A DNA stretch of 20,000 nt from Paulinella micropora (taxonomy: Eukaryota; Cercozoa; Imbricatea; Euglyphida; Paulinellidae): positions 12,501 through 32,500 of the forward strand of contig WBZZ01000511.1 of assembly GCA_019918135.1 (NCBI GenBank), given 5' to 3'. A program made the position numbers and the translations under genes. Positions 9,210 through 18,060 of the stretch are shown here, one piece after another. A model generated the notes under the pieces. That model was not told where the DNA came from and did not search any database. It saw only the letters and a list, made by a program, of their open reading frames with translations. Within the stretch, counting starts at the first letter, position 1; each line of letters starts with the position of its first letter.

Positions 9210-9827
9210 CAGTCTGATCGCGTGCCTACTGGTCTTCTCTGGTCTCGATTTCTTGAAGAGATGACACGCCCACTTCACCCAGATCTGGAACAACTTATCA
9301 TATGAACTCATGACAAACTGCACAAATTACACCATGGAATTCAAAAAGCGACATCACCATCGTTCAACAATGCCGCAAAAACCAAATTTGCTTTTCCTTT
9401 CTGTGTAACAATATACCAAGAGCGGACCATTTTTGCGAGCGCTCGTTGTATGACTTGGTCGGTATGTTTTTGTTGGGTATTGCGTGCCCCATACACTGAT
9501 GTTCTTAAGAGGCGGGGTTGGATATGGAAGTGGAAGATTTATTCCAAGGTATGGTTTGGAAGCAGTTTGTTGGCGTTGGTCAGGAGTAGGTATCCAAAAG
9601 CTGCAGGCCTTTGTGGAATTGGGTTTGGTTGAATAGTGGTGTTCGGTTGGGCCTTGTTTTGTTTGGTGGAAACTTGGTCTGTTTGGTGAAGCTTCGTATT
9701 TTCTTGTCTTAATGGTTCATGTTTTTTCCTCCTTAAGTTTTCTTGCTTCGTTTGCTATGCTATGTTTGCTGTGCTTTTCTTGCCCTTTCCTTGGCGTATA
9801 TTTTGGTGATGCTGTTCAATATTGCCA
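9210..9827. other. T/G-rich interval, nothing recognised
   Basis: The right half (about 9440-9800) is notably rich in T and G on the plus strand, with recurring GTTTGGT-like stretches. No gene is supported. Confidence 0.45.
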
Positions 9828-10086
9828 CCTCCTCCTCCTTTTTCTTCTTCTTCTTCTTCTTCTTCTTCTTCTTCTTCTTCTTCTTCTTCTTCTTCTTCTC
9901 CTTCCTTCTTCCTTCTTCTTCTTCTTCTTCTTCTTCTTCTTCTTCTTCTTCTTCTTCTTCTTCTTCTTCTTCTTCTTCTTCTTCTTCTTCTTCTTCTTCT
10001 TCTTCTTCTTCGTCTTCGTCTTCGTCTTCTTCTTCTTCTTCTTCTTCTTCTTCTTCTTCTTCTTCTTCTTCTTCTTCTTCTTCTTC
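9828..10086. repeat. (TTC)n microsatellite
   Basis: Positions 9828-10011 are pure pyrimidine, almost all TTC units. Three G interruptions at 10012, 10018 and 10024 give TTCG variants, then TTC continues to 10086. The complementary strand is an all-purine GAA repeat. Confidence 0.97.
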
Positions 10087-10149
10087 GTATTTGAAATTTT
10101 CTTCTTTCGTCTACCATCACTGCTACTTTCTCTACAGCTTCTTTTTTCC

Positions 10150-10235
10150 GCTATTGCTACTGCTACTGCTACTAACTCTGGCATTGACACTGGCGCTGCT
10201 GTTACTGCTATTACTGTTATTAATGCTACTACAAT

Positions 10236-10309
<74 letters not shown>

Positions 10310-10321
10310 GTACTACTACTA
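10150..10321. repeat. (ACT)n microsatellite with degenerate left edge
   Basis: Scattered ACT and ATT units lead into a continuous ACT array from about 10236, with a single G interruption at 10310, directly abutting the next pyrimidine tract. Confidence 0.93.
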
Positions 10322-11101
10322 CTTCTTCTTCTTCTTCTTCTTTTTCTCTTTCTTTTTCTTTCTTCTTTCTTCTTTCTTCTTCTTTCTTCTTTCTTTTTTC
10401 TTCTTTCTTCTTTCTTTCTTCTTTCTTCTTTCTTCTTTCTTCTTTCTTCTTTCTTTCTTCTTTCTTCTTTCTTCTTTCTTCTTTCTTCTTTCTTCTTTCT
10501 TCTTTCTTCTTCTTTCTTCTTTCTTCTTTCTTCTTTCTTCTTTCTTCTTTCTTCTTTCTTCTTTCTTCTTTCTTCTTTCTTCCTTCTTTTTTCTTCTTTC
10601 TTCTTTCTTCTTTCTTCTTTCTTCTTCTTCTTTCTTCTTTCTTCTTTCTTCTTTCTTCTTTCTTCTTTCTTCTTTCTTCTTTCTTCTTTCTTCTTTCTTC
10701 TTTCTTCTTTCTTCTTTCTTCTTTCTTCTTTCTTCTTTCTGCTTTCTGCTTTCTGCTTTCTGCTTTCTTCTTTCTTCTTTCTTCTTTCTTCTTTCTTCTT
10801 CTTTCTTCTTTCTTCTTTCTTCTTCTTTCTTCTTTCTTCTTTCTTCTTTCTTCTTTCTTTCTTCTTTCTTCTTTCTTCTTTCTTCTTTCTTCTTTCTTCT
10901 TTCTTCTTTCTTCTTTCTTCTTTCTTCTTTCTTCTTTCTTCTTTCTTCTTTCTTCTTTCTTCTTTCTTCTTCTTTCTTCTTTCTTCTTTCTTCTTTCTTC
11001 TTTCTTCTTTCTTCTTTCTTCTTTCTTCTTCTTCTTCTTCTTTTTCTTCTTTCTTCTTCTTCTTCTTCTTCTTCTTCTTCTTCTTCTTCTTCTTCTTCTT
11101 T
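10322..11101. repeat. 780-nt homopyrimidine tract, heptanucleotide TTCTTTC minisatellite
   Basis: The core unit is the heptamer TTCTTTC, with single-triplet slips (extra TTC) and TTC arrays at both ends. Only four purines occur in 780 nt, all G, at 10741, 10748, 10755 and 10762. They form a TTTCTGC variant repeated four times at the unit period. The 7-nt period is not a multiple of three, so all frames stay open and long open frames here are artefacts. Confidence 0.97.
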
Positions 11102-11178
11102 GTCTTCCTTTCGTTTTCCTCCTTCCTTGCTTTTTTCCTTTGACTTCTTCTTTGTTCTTCCTTCTTTCGTCCCCTCCT

Positions 11179-11382
11179 CCGGTGGAGATGGTTATGATAG
11201 CGATTATGGTGATGATGATGACGATAGTGATGATGAGGATGATGATGCATTAATGAATGATGATGTTGATGGGTTAGTAATAATGATGATTATGGTGGTG
11301 TTGGTGTTGGTCGTGGAAGTGGTGGTGTTGGTGGTGGTGGTGGTTATGATGATAATGATGATGATGATGATGATATTCGATT
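11179..11382. repeat. Degenerate (GAT)n / (GGT)n tract
   Basis: Imperfect GAT units (about 11200-11260) give way to GGTGTT and GGT units (11295-11345) and back to GAT (11347-11375). It is low-complexity and probably not translated. It sits immediately upstream of the F-box/LRR gene and could lie in its 5' region. Confidence 0.85.
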
Positions 11383-11557
11383 GTTGATTGGGCCTTTACT
11401 GTTGCATTAGATATCCGCGATGGACGGAGGCGGGCGTTCAAAAAAAGAAAAAGCAAAAAGAAGGAAGCCTTCCCGTTCGCGAAATTCGAGCTCCTCATCA
11501 TCAGGAGACAAACATCTTCCGCGCAAAAAGCAAAATGTTCAGAGAAAGGGCACAGAA

Positions 11558-11662
11558 ACCAACAACAACAACAACAACAACAACAAACACAGCAGCAGCA
11601 GCGGCAGCGGCAGTGACAACAACAGCAAAAACAACAACAACAACAACAACACCAACAACAGC
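11558..11662. repeat. (CAA)n / (CAG)n tract at the 5' end of the F-box/LRR gene
   Basis: CAA units with a central CAG/CGG block. One frame from an ATG at 11420 reads a basic Ser/Lys-rich leader and then Asn/Ser runs. Another frame reads Thr/Ala runs that continue into the F-box. The leader may therefore belong to the protein if a slip inside this repeat changed the frame. Otherwise the tract is 5' untranslated. Confidence 0.85.
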
Positions 11663-11663
11663 C

Positions 11664-13337
11664 ATGCTATCACTCGGCGCCGCCATGAGCGGTTTCATGG
11701 CGCAACTCGACGAAAGGACTCTCTGTGCAGGATTTATGACATCCGCCCTAAACGCTGTGGTCAATGCCGGCCTTGCCGCTCAGACATTAGATTTGCAAGC
11801 GAGGAGAGAATTAGTAATACCTCCTCCTTGCTTGCACAACCTGCCTGACATCCTTCTGCATCACATTTTCTCTTTCCTGACCGTGCGCGAGCACTTCGCT
11901 ATCGTCGCGACTCAATCGGCAGCTGTCACGAACTATGTACCATCGCGATGCGCGGCCACCCACGCTGCGACTGCAAGAGAGAGACCGAGTCTCAAGAGAC
12001 CACCCCGGAAGGCAAGAGCCCCGACGGCAAAACTAGCTTGCCGCTACAGAGACTCCAGGTCGTCCTCGGGTCGCCGAGGCAACTGCTGCCGGCGGCTGTC
12101 TACACTCCCGGATCATGTTTTGTCCAGACTGGCACGCTTGGGGTTTCGAAGTGTAAGTGTTTGTGGCGCTGCCTCACTGCGGCTCTTGGCTAATCCTGTT
12201 ACCACCGAGCTTGTCCTCAGAGCCATTGACCTTTCCAACTGCGATCTCTTGCCACTCGAACAGATGCAGTCTTTAGAAATCTTGCGGATATTCTAAGCCA
12301 CAGCGACCAGCAAGGTGGATCTCAAAGCGCTACGGAACCTGTCCATCAAACAATTGCGCATAGAGTTGTTGAAACCTACTGAGAAAGATGTACTGTCCGT
12401 AGACCTCCGCGAAACCTTGGAAGCCCTGCCTCTTTCCAAACTGTTTATTTACGGGTTCTCTCAGAAAGATTTCTTTGAGTATCTTCCTCTCCGCCTCAAA
12501 GTGAGAAATTTGGGTCTGTCCTCTTGTAACGTCGACGACACCTTGTTTGCGCAGCTTGCTGAGTATGAAAACCTGCGATCGTTCGAAGCTTCCTACACAG
12601 ACATCACAGGAGTCGGCTTATCATCACTCAAGGGGCTGCCGCTGAGAGAACTCATTCTGAAATGCAACGACTTGGCTGAAGAAAACTTAAGACATCTGAA
12701 GGATCTCGCTCAACTCACCAGCCTAGAAGTATCTCACAATTCTAGGATTTCCGGCAGTTTTCTCACCTCGTTGCAGTCGTTACCCATTGAGCGTCTGAGT
12801 TTGCGCGGGCTCAATATGGAGGAAAAAAACTTCCACCACCTCAAGTCCATGCACTCACTTCGATCTCTGTACCTCTGTGACAGTAAGAACATGACAGGAA
12901 GAGGCTTGGCTTATTTGTCCTCGGCGCAGACTTCCTCTTGAACTTCTGTACTTGGGGGGATGTACAGGGCTTCGGCGGGAGTTCATTGATAACCTGGTGG
13001 GCTGCCGCTCAAGGAGCTGTTCCTGCACGAGCAACTCACAGATGAAGACGTGGCAAAGTTGTGCTCCTTATGCCCGAACCTGGAAAGGCTCTGGCTTGGC
13101 AGACAGAACCTGATTTCTGCGGCGTCCCTTTCCCAGCTACAGCGATTACCCCTCTCCTTCCTGCAGCTGGACAGCCCGACCATGACCACCAGTGCTTGGC
13201 AGTCCTTTCTGCGCTTGTGTGGCACACTGCGCACTCTCAACATGGTGGAAAGCCACAGCGCCACATTTGACTTTTTGCACCGCGAGTTCCCCCGCCTGGA
13301 GTTCATTTCCAAATGTTACGAGGAGGACCTGGTGTAG
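11664..13337 (+). pseudogene. F-box / leucine-rich-repeat protein, interrupted
   Basis: F-box/LRR proteins act as substrate-recognition subunits of SCF ubiquitin ligases. From the ATG at 11664, residues about 57-90 contain LHNLPDILLHHIFSFLTVRE, a good F-box. An Arg-rich linker follows, then roughly ten leucine-rich repeats of about 23-25 residues, such as LRSLYLCDSKNMTGRGLAYL and LERLWLGRQNLISAASL. The frame is broken by TAA at 12294-12296, by an apparent extra base near 12930, and by an apparent missing base near 12998 that restores it. The protein ends at TAG 13335-13337. The LRR phase is preserved across all three breaks, so decay is recent or the breaks are consensus errors. A candidate AATAAA is at 13927. 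An N-terminal extension from 11420 is possible. Confidence 0.75.
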
Positions 13338-13348
13338 TAGTAGTAGTG

Positions 13349-13403
<55 letters not shown>

Positions 13404-13417
13404 CAGTAGTAGTAGTA
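13335..13417. repeat. (TAG)n microsatellite beginning at the stop codon
   Basis: About 28 TAG-type triplets with TGG and CAG interruptions, in register with the upstream F-box/LRR frame. The first unit is that gene's stop codon. Confidence 0.95.
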
Positions 13418-13603
13418 ATTGCTAATAGTGTCGCTAAGTCATGATTAATAACATGGCGAAATGCTTTGTCAATGACATGCTTTGCGCTCAACCACCTGAG
13501 CCGCTGGGCATGTACAGTCGAGACAAGAAAAAGACCAAAGCTGCTATTTTATGCATGACAGATTACAGTCAAGGCACCCCTCTCCCCGCTTGCCCCTATA
13601 ACC

Positions 13604-13604
<1 letters not shown>
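13418..13604. other. Presumed 3' region of the F-box/LRR gene
   Basis: Short interval after the TAG repeat, with no independent gene recognised. Confidence 0.4.

Positions 13605-13638
<34 letters not shown>
13605..13638. repeat. Homopolymer, 34 C
   Basis: Uninterrupted C run as written; G-rich on the complementary strand. Confidence 0.9.
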
Positions 13639-13639
<1 letters not shown>

Positions 13640-14286
13640 CGCCCAAGTTACACCCAACCCCAGACCTTCCTTTCAACAACATATACACACACAACGCACG
13701 CTTGCCACCCCTCGCTCCCTAGTTGCATTGCCGCTTTAAGAAAAATGAAATAGTGTAGCACCCCTGAGCTGAACTAGCTTGATATAGACAGTATCAACTA
13801 ATTTAACAGTTGCAGATATTAGCAGTAATTACAGTTTTAAAGAGCTGACAAATTTGCCGCGCCATACTATTTCGACTGGCTCTAAAGCGCCATACTATTT
13901 CGACTTAAAGCTCAGTGTGAGAATCAAATAAAATGTTATTTTGATCACTGCTGCGCCATGACTTTGTGGCATTTCTTAGTTTAAATTTTAGGAACTTGTG
14001 TAACCAGCTCAATCTTCGACTGCTGACAATGTTTCCGACAGTTTCCCGGTAATGCGACATGATTGCGTACACTTAATTTGATTATGTCTAAGCTTTTATT
14101 TAATTATCATGATAGATTATGTGTACAGTACTAGTAAATGATAGTATTTATATATACTCAAGTCAGTCACAGACTGTCACAAGAGGTATTAAAATATTGC
14201 TGTACTAAGCCTAGTAACTACCTGTAACTTTACTATTCGATTTTTAGTGCAAACAGTGCTGTCAAATTAATAAGAAAATACTTGTA

Positions 14287-14288
<2 letters not shown>
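13639..14288. other. AT-rich intergenic interval with one short direct repeat
   Basis: No gene is recognised. GCGCCATACTATTTCGACT (19 nt) occurs exactly at 13859-13877 and 13887-13905. A possible polyadenylation signal, AATAAA, lies at 13927-13932. Confidence 0.5.
13859..13905 (+). repeat. Perfect 19-nt direct repeat, 28-nt period
   Basis: Two exact copies of GCGCCATACTATTTCGACT at 13859-13877 and 13887-13905 separated by 9 nt. It could be a local duplication or a pair of binding sites. Confidence 0.85.
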
Positions 14289-14317
<29 letters not shown>

Positions 14318-14418
14318 TTTCAAGTCTTCTTCTTCTTCAAGTCTTCTTCTTCTTCAAGTCTTCTTCTTCTTCAAGTCTTCTTCTTCTTCTTCTTCCGAAG
14401 TTCTTCTTCTTCTTCTTC
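14289..14418. repeat. TTC array with a 17-nt CAAG-bearing minisatellite
   Basis: Inside a TTC array the unit CAAGTCTTCTTCTTCTT starts at 14321, 14338, 14355 and 14372, a strict 17-nt period. Plain TTC units flank it, and CCGAAG interrupts near 14395. Confidence 0.93.
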
Positions 14419-14886
14419 GCATGTTTTTTAGGTCGTCAAGTTTTAGTGGGGTCCAAAACGGACTCCTGGCAAGTATAACTTTTGTAGTTTTTAACATTTT
14501 TCTAATCACAATTTTTTGTTGTAAAGATCACGATGAGATCTTGTCCTCACTGAAAAAAATTGAAATTCAAATTTATAACGGTTAAAAGTTTTGTGTTTTG
14601 TTCATTAAAAAAAAGTTATTGGGCAAAGTTTGACTATAATTCACCATAATTTGGTGCGGACCAATATCGAGGCTGAGCTTTCTGAATATGCAACCCTTTT
14701 GAAACAAGGAGCAGTACTTCAGAAGCCTTAGTTTCCTGTGTTTTTGGTGTTTTTGGGACCTTTTACCCTAAAAAATGTCCAGGCCGGTCCAGGCCATGCC
14801 AGCCAAGAAGCAAAATTCTGTCAACTTTTTTTACGGACCGGCGCAGTCTGGCGGCACTTTTATTTGAAACTCAGAGCCGCCTTCTC
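14419..14886. other. Interval upstream of the 14887 gene, nothing recognised
   Basis: T-rich sequence without a recognised gene, presumably the 5' flank of the plus-strand gene that follows. No convincing core promoter motif could be assigned. Confidence 0.4.
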
Positions 14887-15269
14887 ATGCCTCGTCCCAA
14901 GCCCTCTGTCCGGGCTTGGACAAACGTAAAGACTTGGGACAAAAACAAAACAAGGACTGAGAGGGAAAAACGTCTCTCTGAGTAGGGGGGAAAAAAAAAC
15001 CAAACAACGGTAGCAGAGAAACGAAAAGCGTCCCCCGATTATGGCAGGAACTCTGGTGTTGTGTTTGTCAATGTTTCCCCTGACACAGCTGAGGGTAAAA
15101 CCCAAAGCAGCCACCCCCCCAAGGACTTGTCCTCAGTTTTCGAAGAGATTGCCCAGAAAGCATAAGAGCAGTTCGACCTTGGGGGTGGTGACCAGACTCC
15201 AAAAAGGCCACCAATCTCTATCCCTTCGGAATCCCGATTCGGAGTTGGTGTCCATTTTGGACGACGCCA

Positions 15270-15305
15270 GGGACAACATTATGTGCGGGGACAACATTAT
15301 GTGCG
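15270..15305 (+). repeat. Perfect 18-nt tandem duplication inside the gene
   Basis: GGGACAACATTATGTGCG is repeated head to tail at 15270-15287 and 15288-15305. It adds six residues (DNIMCG) without breaking the frame. Confidence 0.95.
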
Positions 15306-15662
15306 ACATGCACAAAAACAGGGACTACTACTACGTAACGTGTCTTGTGCCCAAACCAAGGAAGGAAGCCCAAGTTAAGCCAAGAGCCATGATGTTGAGA
15401 AGGCGGAAGATAGCCAAGGCGAAGGCGATTGTTGGACAGCTTTTGGGGGAGGCCCATGGCTCCACGGATGCAGAGGTGGTCCGAGGAGTTCACGCTCCAG
15501 TACATGAACCTGAGCGACCAGTTAATGTTCAAGCCTGGCGATAACCAGCAGGCTAAGATCGCCACGCAAACGTTGCTGCATATGGTTCGCAACGTGATGT
15601 CCGACCAGCAGGTGACCAATCTGCTGCGGGCAAGTCAGCACCCTTGGTTAATGGGGGCAAAG

Positions 15663-15672
15663 GTCATCATTT

Positions 15673-15714
<42 letters not shown>

Positions 15715-15722
15715 GTTCTAAT

Positions 15723-15792
<70 letters not shown>

Positions 15793-15796
15793 TAAG
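15663..15796 (+). other. Probable intron made of (CT)n and a 65-nt poly-T
   Basis: The exon ends GGGGCAAAG and the intron starts GTCATC, a weak donor. It contains (CT)n at 15674-15711 and T at 15727-15791, then TGTAAG as acceptor. Splicing joins WLMGAK to LVKQRKELTQEV in phase 0, and the protein stays open on both sides. The long pyrimidine tract directly before the acceptor supports the call. Confidence 0.55.
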
Positions 15797-16259
15797 TTGG
15801 TGAAACAACGCAAGGAGTTGACGCAGGAGGTCATCCCCAAGTACGGTCTTGAACATTCAAAAGATGGCAAGTCGGCAGCAGCAGATCCCAACAAGCTCAT
15901 GCTGCAGTTGGAGGCGGGATGGCGGGAGAGAGGGGCGTCCGATGCACGGCAGTTATGCATTCCGATTGGAGAGGACGGCAGCAAGTTGGGCGCAAACCAC
16001 AGCATGGTCACCTGGGGCGATGAAATGTTTTGCTTTGGATCAGAAGAGGGAGTCGGTCACGGGCTTCCAGCACCCTACTACTCAGGAGGGAATTATTTTT
16101 CTATTGCTCATGTGCAAGTGTAAGGAGGACCTCGTGGAACTGAAGCAATATGCGGGTCGACGAGTGCCTCCAGATGCATGCTCTGAGAGAGAGGTGAGGG
16201 GGTGGTGGGTGTGTCAGTGTCTTTATATATCTACGCCAATGTTACTATTACTAACTAAT

Positions 16260-16357
16260 ACGGGGGCAAAGGGCGTGGTATGCTTCAATGTTGTGTAATA
16301 AACCCAACACCAAATTTTAGGAATGTATGCAGGGCAAAGATTACGCTTTGCCCCCGT
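16260..16357. repeat. Inverted repeat 1 of the poly-C region
   Basis: ACGGGGGCAAAGGGCGT (16260-16276) and ACGCTTTGCCCCCGT (16343-16357) are inverted copies differing by a two-base bulge. About 66 nt lie between them, including an AATAAA at 16297-16302. Confidence 0.85.
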
Positions 16358-16396
16358 GTTTATTCTTACCCCTCAGAGTCGCTTGAAACCGCCTCT

Positions 16397-16468
16397 CCCC
16401 CCCCCCCCCCCCCCCCCCCCCCCCGCCCCCCCCCCCCCCCCCCGCCCCCCCCCCCCCCCCCCCCCCCC
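16397..16468. repeat. Poly-C tract, 72 nt with two G
   Basis: All C except G at 16425 and 16444. The opposite strand is a long G run able to form quadruplexes. Confidence 0.9.
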
Positions 16469-16475
16469 GGGTTGC

Positions 16476-16532
16476 TGGGAGTTCCGGAAGCAAGGAGAAT
16501 ATATCATAATAATATTCTCCCTCATTTCAGAA
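16476..16532. repeat. Inverted repeat 2, nested hairpin between poly-C tracts
   Basis: An outer pair GGAGTTC / GAACTCC encloses an inner perfect pair GGAGAATAT (16494-16502) and ATATTCTCC (16512-16520). Partial pairing between the two stems suggests one long hairpin of about 55 nt. It resembles a small foldback element, but no target duplication is clear. Confidence 0.8.
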
Positions 16533-16561
16533 CTCCTGATTCGTTGTAATTGCTGCGAGTG

Positions 16562-16566
<5 letters not shown>

Positions 16567-16592
<26 letters not shown>

Positions 16593-16595
16593 CCC
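16567..16595. repeat. Homopolymer, 29 C
   Basis: Uninterrupted C run between the second and third inverted repeats. Confidence 0.9.
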
Positions 16596-16617
16596 GCTTC
16601 TCTGTCTTCCTTACTAG

Positions 16618-16666
16618 GAATTCGACGAGGAAGGGTACTAATGTTGCCCCCTTCCTCATCGAATTC
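16618..16666. repeat. Inverted repeat 3, 18-bp arms
   Basis: GAATTCGACGAGGAAGGG (16618-16635) and CCCTTCCTCATCGAATTC (16649-16666) are inverted copies with one mismatch and a 13-nt loop. The hairpin is too stable to be a chance feature of random sequence of this length. Confidence 0.92.
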
Positions 16667-16676
16667 GCTAATCTTT

Positions 16677-16721
16677 CTCTCTCTCTCTCTCTCTCCCCAG
16701 GCTGAGAAGAAAGATAAATAA
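16677..16721 (+). other. (CT)n tract, splice acceptor and possible short terminal exon
   Basis: (CT)n at 16677-16694 followed by CCCCAG gives a strong acceptor ending at 16700. The next codons read AEKKDK and then TAA (16719-16721), in phase with the donor at 16193/16194. This would give a 507-nt intron holding both poly-C tracts and all three hairpins. Confidence 0.45.
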
Positions 16722-16769
16722 GAAAATTATTTTCAACTTTTTCGCTTATTCTCTTTTCTTCCTTGTTCA

Positions 16770-16771
<2 letters not shown>

Positions 16772-16810
<39 letters not shown>
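16772..16810. repeat. Homopolymer, 39 T
   Basis: Uninterrupted T run followed by AT-rich sequence to about 16970 with no recognised gene. Confidence 0.9.
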
Positions 16811-16811
<1 letters not shown>

Positions 16812-16981
16812 TTGCTTACATATTGATTATCATTAGTAATAAAATTGATTATTATAGTATTAATATTGAAATTTTTACTAGGTAATTTTTGTTACGCATT
16901 AAATCTTAATAATATTATTAATATTAAAATTGAAATTGAATAGGGGAAATGCTTAAAACCTTTGAATCCTGGGAGAAGTAA

Positions 16982-18060
16982 GGTTGGATATCATCGGCGA
17001 CCGGTATTAAATATGATGTTCAGCTTTATGTTACCGGTGATATGAAATGGTTACGTACTGTGTGTGGCCAGAAGTCTGCCTGTGCCGATCATTTTTGTTA
17101 CATGTGTTTATGTCATAAAAATGATCGGGGCGATCTGTCACGAATGTTATGGGTCACACCATGCGTGACAGTGCCACAGCTGACAAGACAACGCCAGGCA
17201 TGGCACACAATCGTAGCTTGTTTCATGTTGGTCCTATGAATCGTCATGTTCCTGACTTGTTACATATGATGTTACGCATATGTGGGCGCATGGTTGATTT
17301 TTTTATGCGTGAGATTTGCGACGGCCGCCCTGATACTCCTTGGAGTGCGGATATTCCACCCGATTCACCGTAATTTAGACTTACGAATCGCTTGAAACAC
17401 TTAACTGATATTTTATCTAATACTGAAACAATATCAGAAGTGGTAAAGTGATTTCCGGTTTAAAATACGGCCTAACCGGGACACAAAGGAAATGGAGTGG
17501 CACGGCCTTGATCGGGGCAAGCCGCTTCGTTCCCTTTTTGAAGAAGTCTATAAAGGAAACATAGACTTCACTCCGCTTTTAGCTCCCGGCCGTTGGCAGC
17601 GCATCCAATCTTTTTGGAAGGCGTGGTGGCAGCAATGCCGGAAGGTTACTGTGACACCCCGACACCGTTTCAGCCTGATGCTGCCTTGCTTGGGCAGTCT
17701 CAGACTCGCAAAGTACATCACCTGCGGTGCAGCCAGAGCATCCAAAGATTGTGAGCGGGGAGTGGAAAGTGGAGATGGAAGGTGATCCGTATTCCTTCAT
17801 CTGTTGGGCTCGTCGTCCTCAGGACGAGCGGACGGCCGACATCCGGCTGTTACACGTCCTGACGGCAGCATTTTGCGTGCCAAGGACATTGCGCCCATGC
17901 CTTTGTACCTAGACGATTTTATCACACCATATCTACATCTTGTTTGTTATTATGTGGCTGATTTTCTCATGTTGATCGGTACCGTGACTATTTACTACTT
18001 CCCGGGCCAATCACTAGAGCTGATGAATAATAATATTATGCACAGGCATTTATTCTTTTT
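16982..18060 (+). pseudogene. Uncharacterised, probably transposon-derived protein with GDMK / CxxC / TPYxH motifs, interrupted
   Basis: Landmarks in order are VTGDMKWLRTVCG (GDMK at 17036-17047), ADHFCYMCLCHKNDRGDLS with a Cys pair, HVPDLLHMMLRICGRMVDF, EWHGLDRGKPLRSLFEEV, ITPYLHLVCYYVADFL (ITPYLH 17921-17938) and FPGQSLELMNNN. From memory, this order matches large uncharacterised proteins repeated in many eukaryotic genomes, which I take to be transposon-derived. I cannot name the family or its activity. Frame changes occur near 17145, near 17452 and between about 17640 and 17800. There is a TAA at 17371-17373 where Gln would fit. The 5' end is missing or lies across an intron. The segment may continue the 14887 gene. 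The 3' end is not defined. Confidence 0.5.

Larger units (their letters stand above)
14887..16193 (+). pseudogene. Unrecognised basic protein, interrupted, probably 5' part of the 16982-18060 gene
   Basis: I do not recognise the family. The likely start is the ATG at 14887 (MPRPKPSVRAWTNVKTWDKN), a basic N-terminus. The reading continues with protein-like sequence through TAG at 14983-14985 and TAA at 15163-15165. It then changes frame near 15232 and near 15437 (a G run), passes a probable intron (15663-15796), and shifts once more near 16121 through an extra T. Recognisable stretches include ELVSILDDARDN, RMQRWSEEFTLQYMNL and KEDLVELKQYAGRRV. It ends at a good 5' splice site, GAG|GTGAGG, at 16193. 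The next exon may be 16701-16721, giving a short terminus and TAA, or the sequence near 16983. Confidence 0.45.

Noticed and set aside
9712..11253. Very long open frames on both strands (over 300-500 residues)
   Set aside because: They consist of Phe/Leu/Ser or Lys/Arg/Glu runs produced by TTC, ACT and TTCTTTC repeats. Every frame is open because the repeats lack stop codons.
14321..14388. Regular repeats suggesting a CRISPR-like array
   Set aside because: The units are 17 nt of TTC-derived sequence with no unique spacers, in a eukaryotic context.
15218..15619. Minus-strand 133-residue open frame
   Set aside because: It is antisense to the more protein-like plus-strand gene and has no motif of its own.
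487..18060. Programmed +1 frameshifting or a variant genetic code explaining all breaks
   Set aside because: Shifts go both ways, occur at unrelated sequences and often in homopolymers. Stops include TAA, TAG and TGA without consistent replacement residues.
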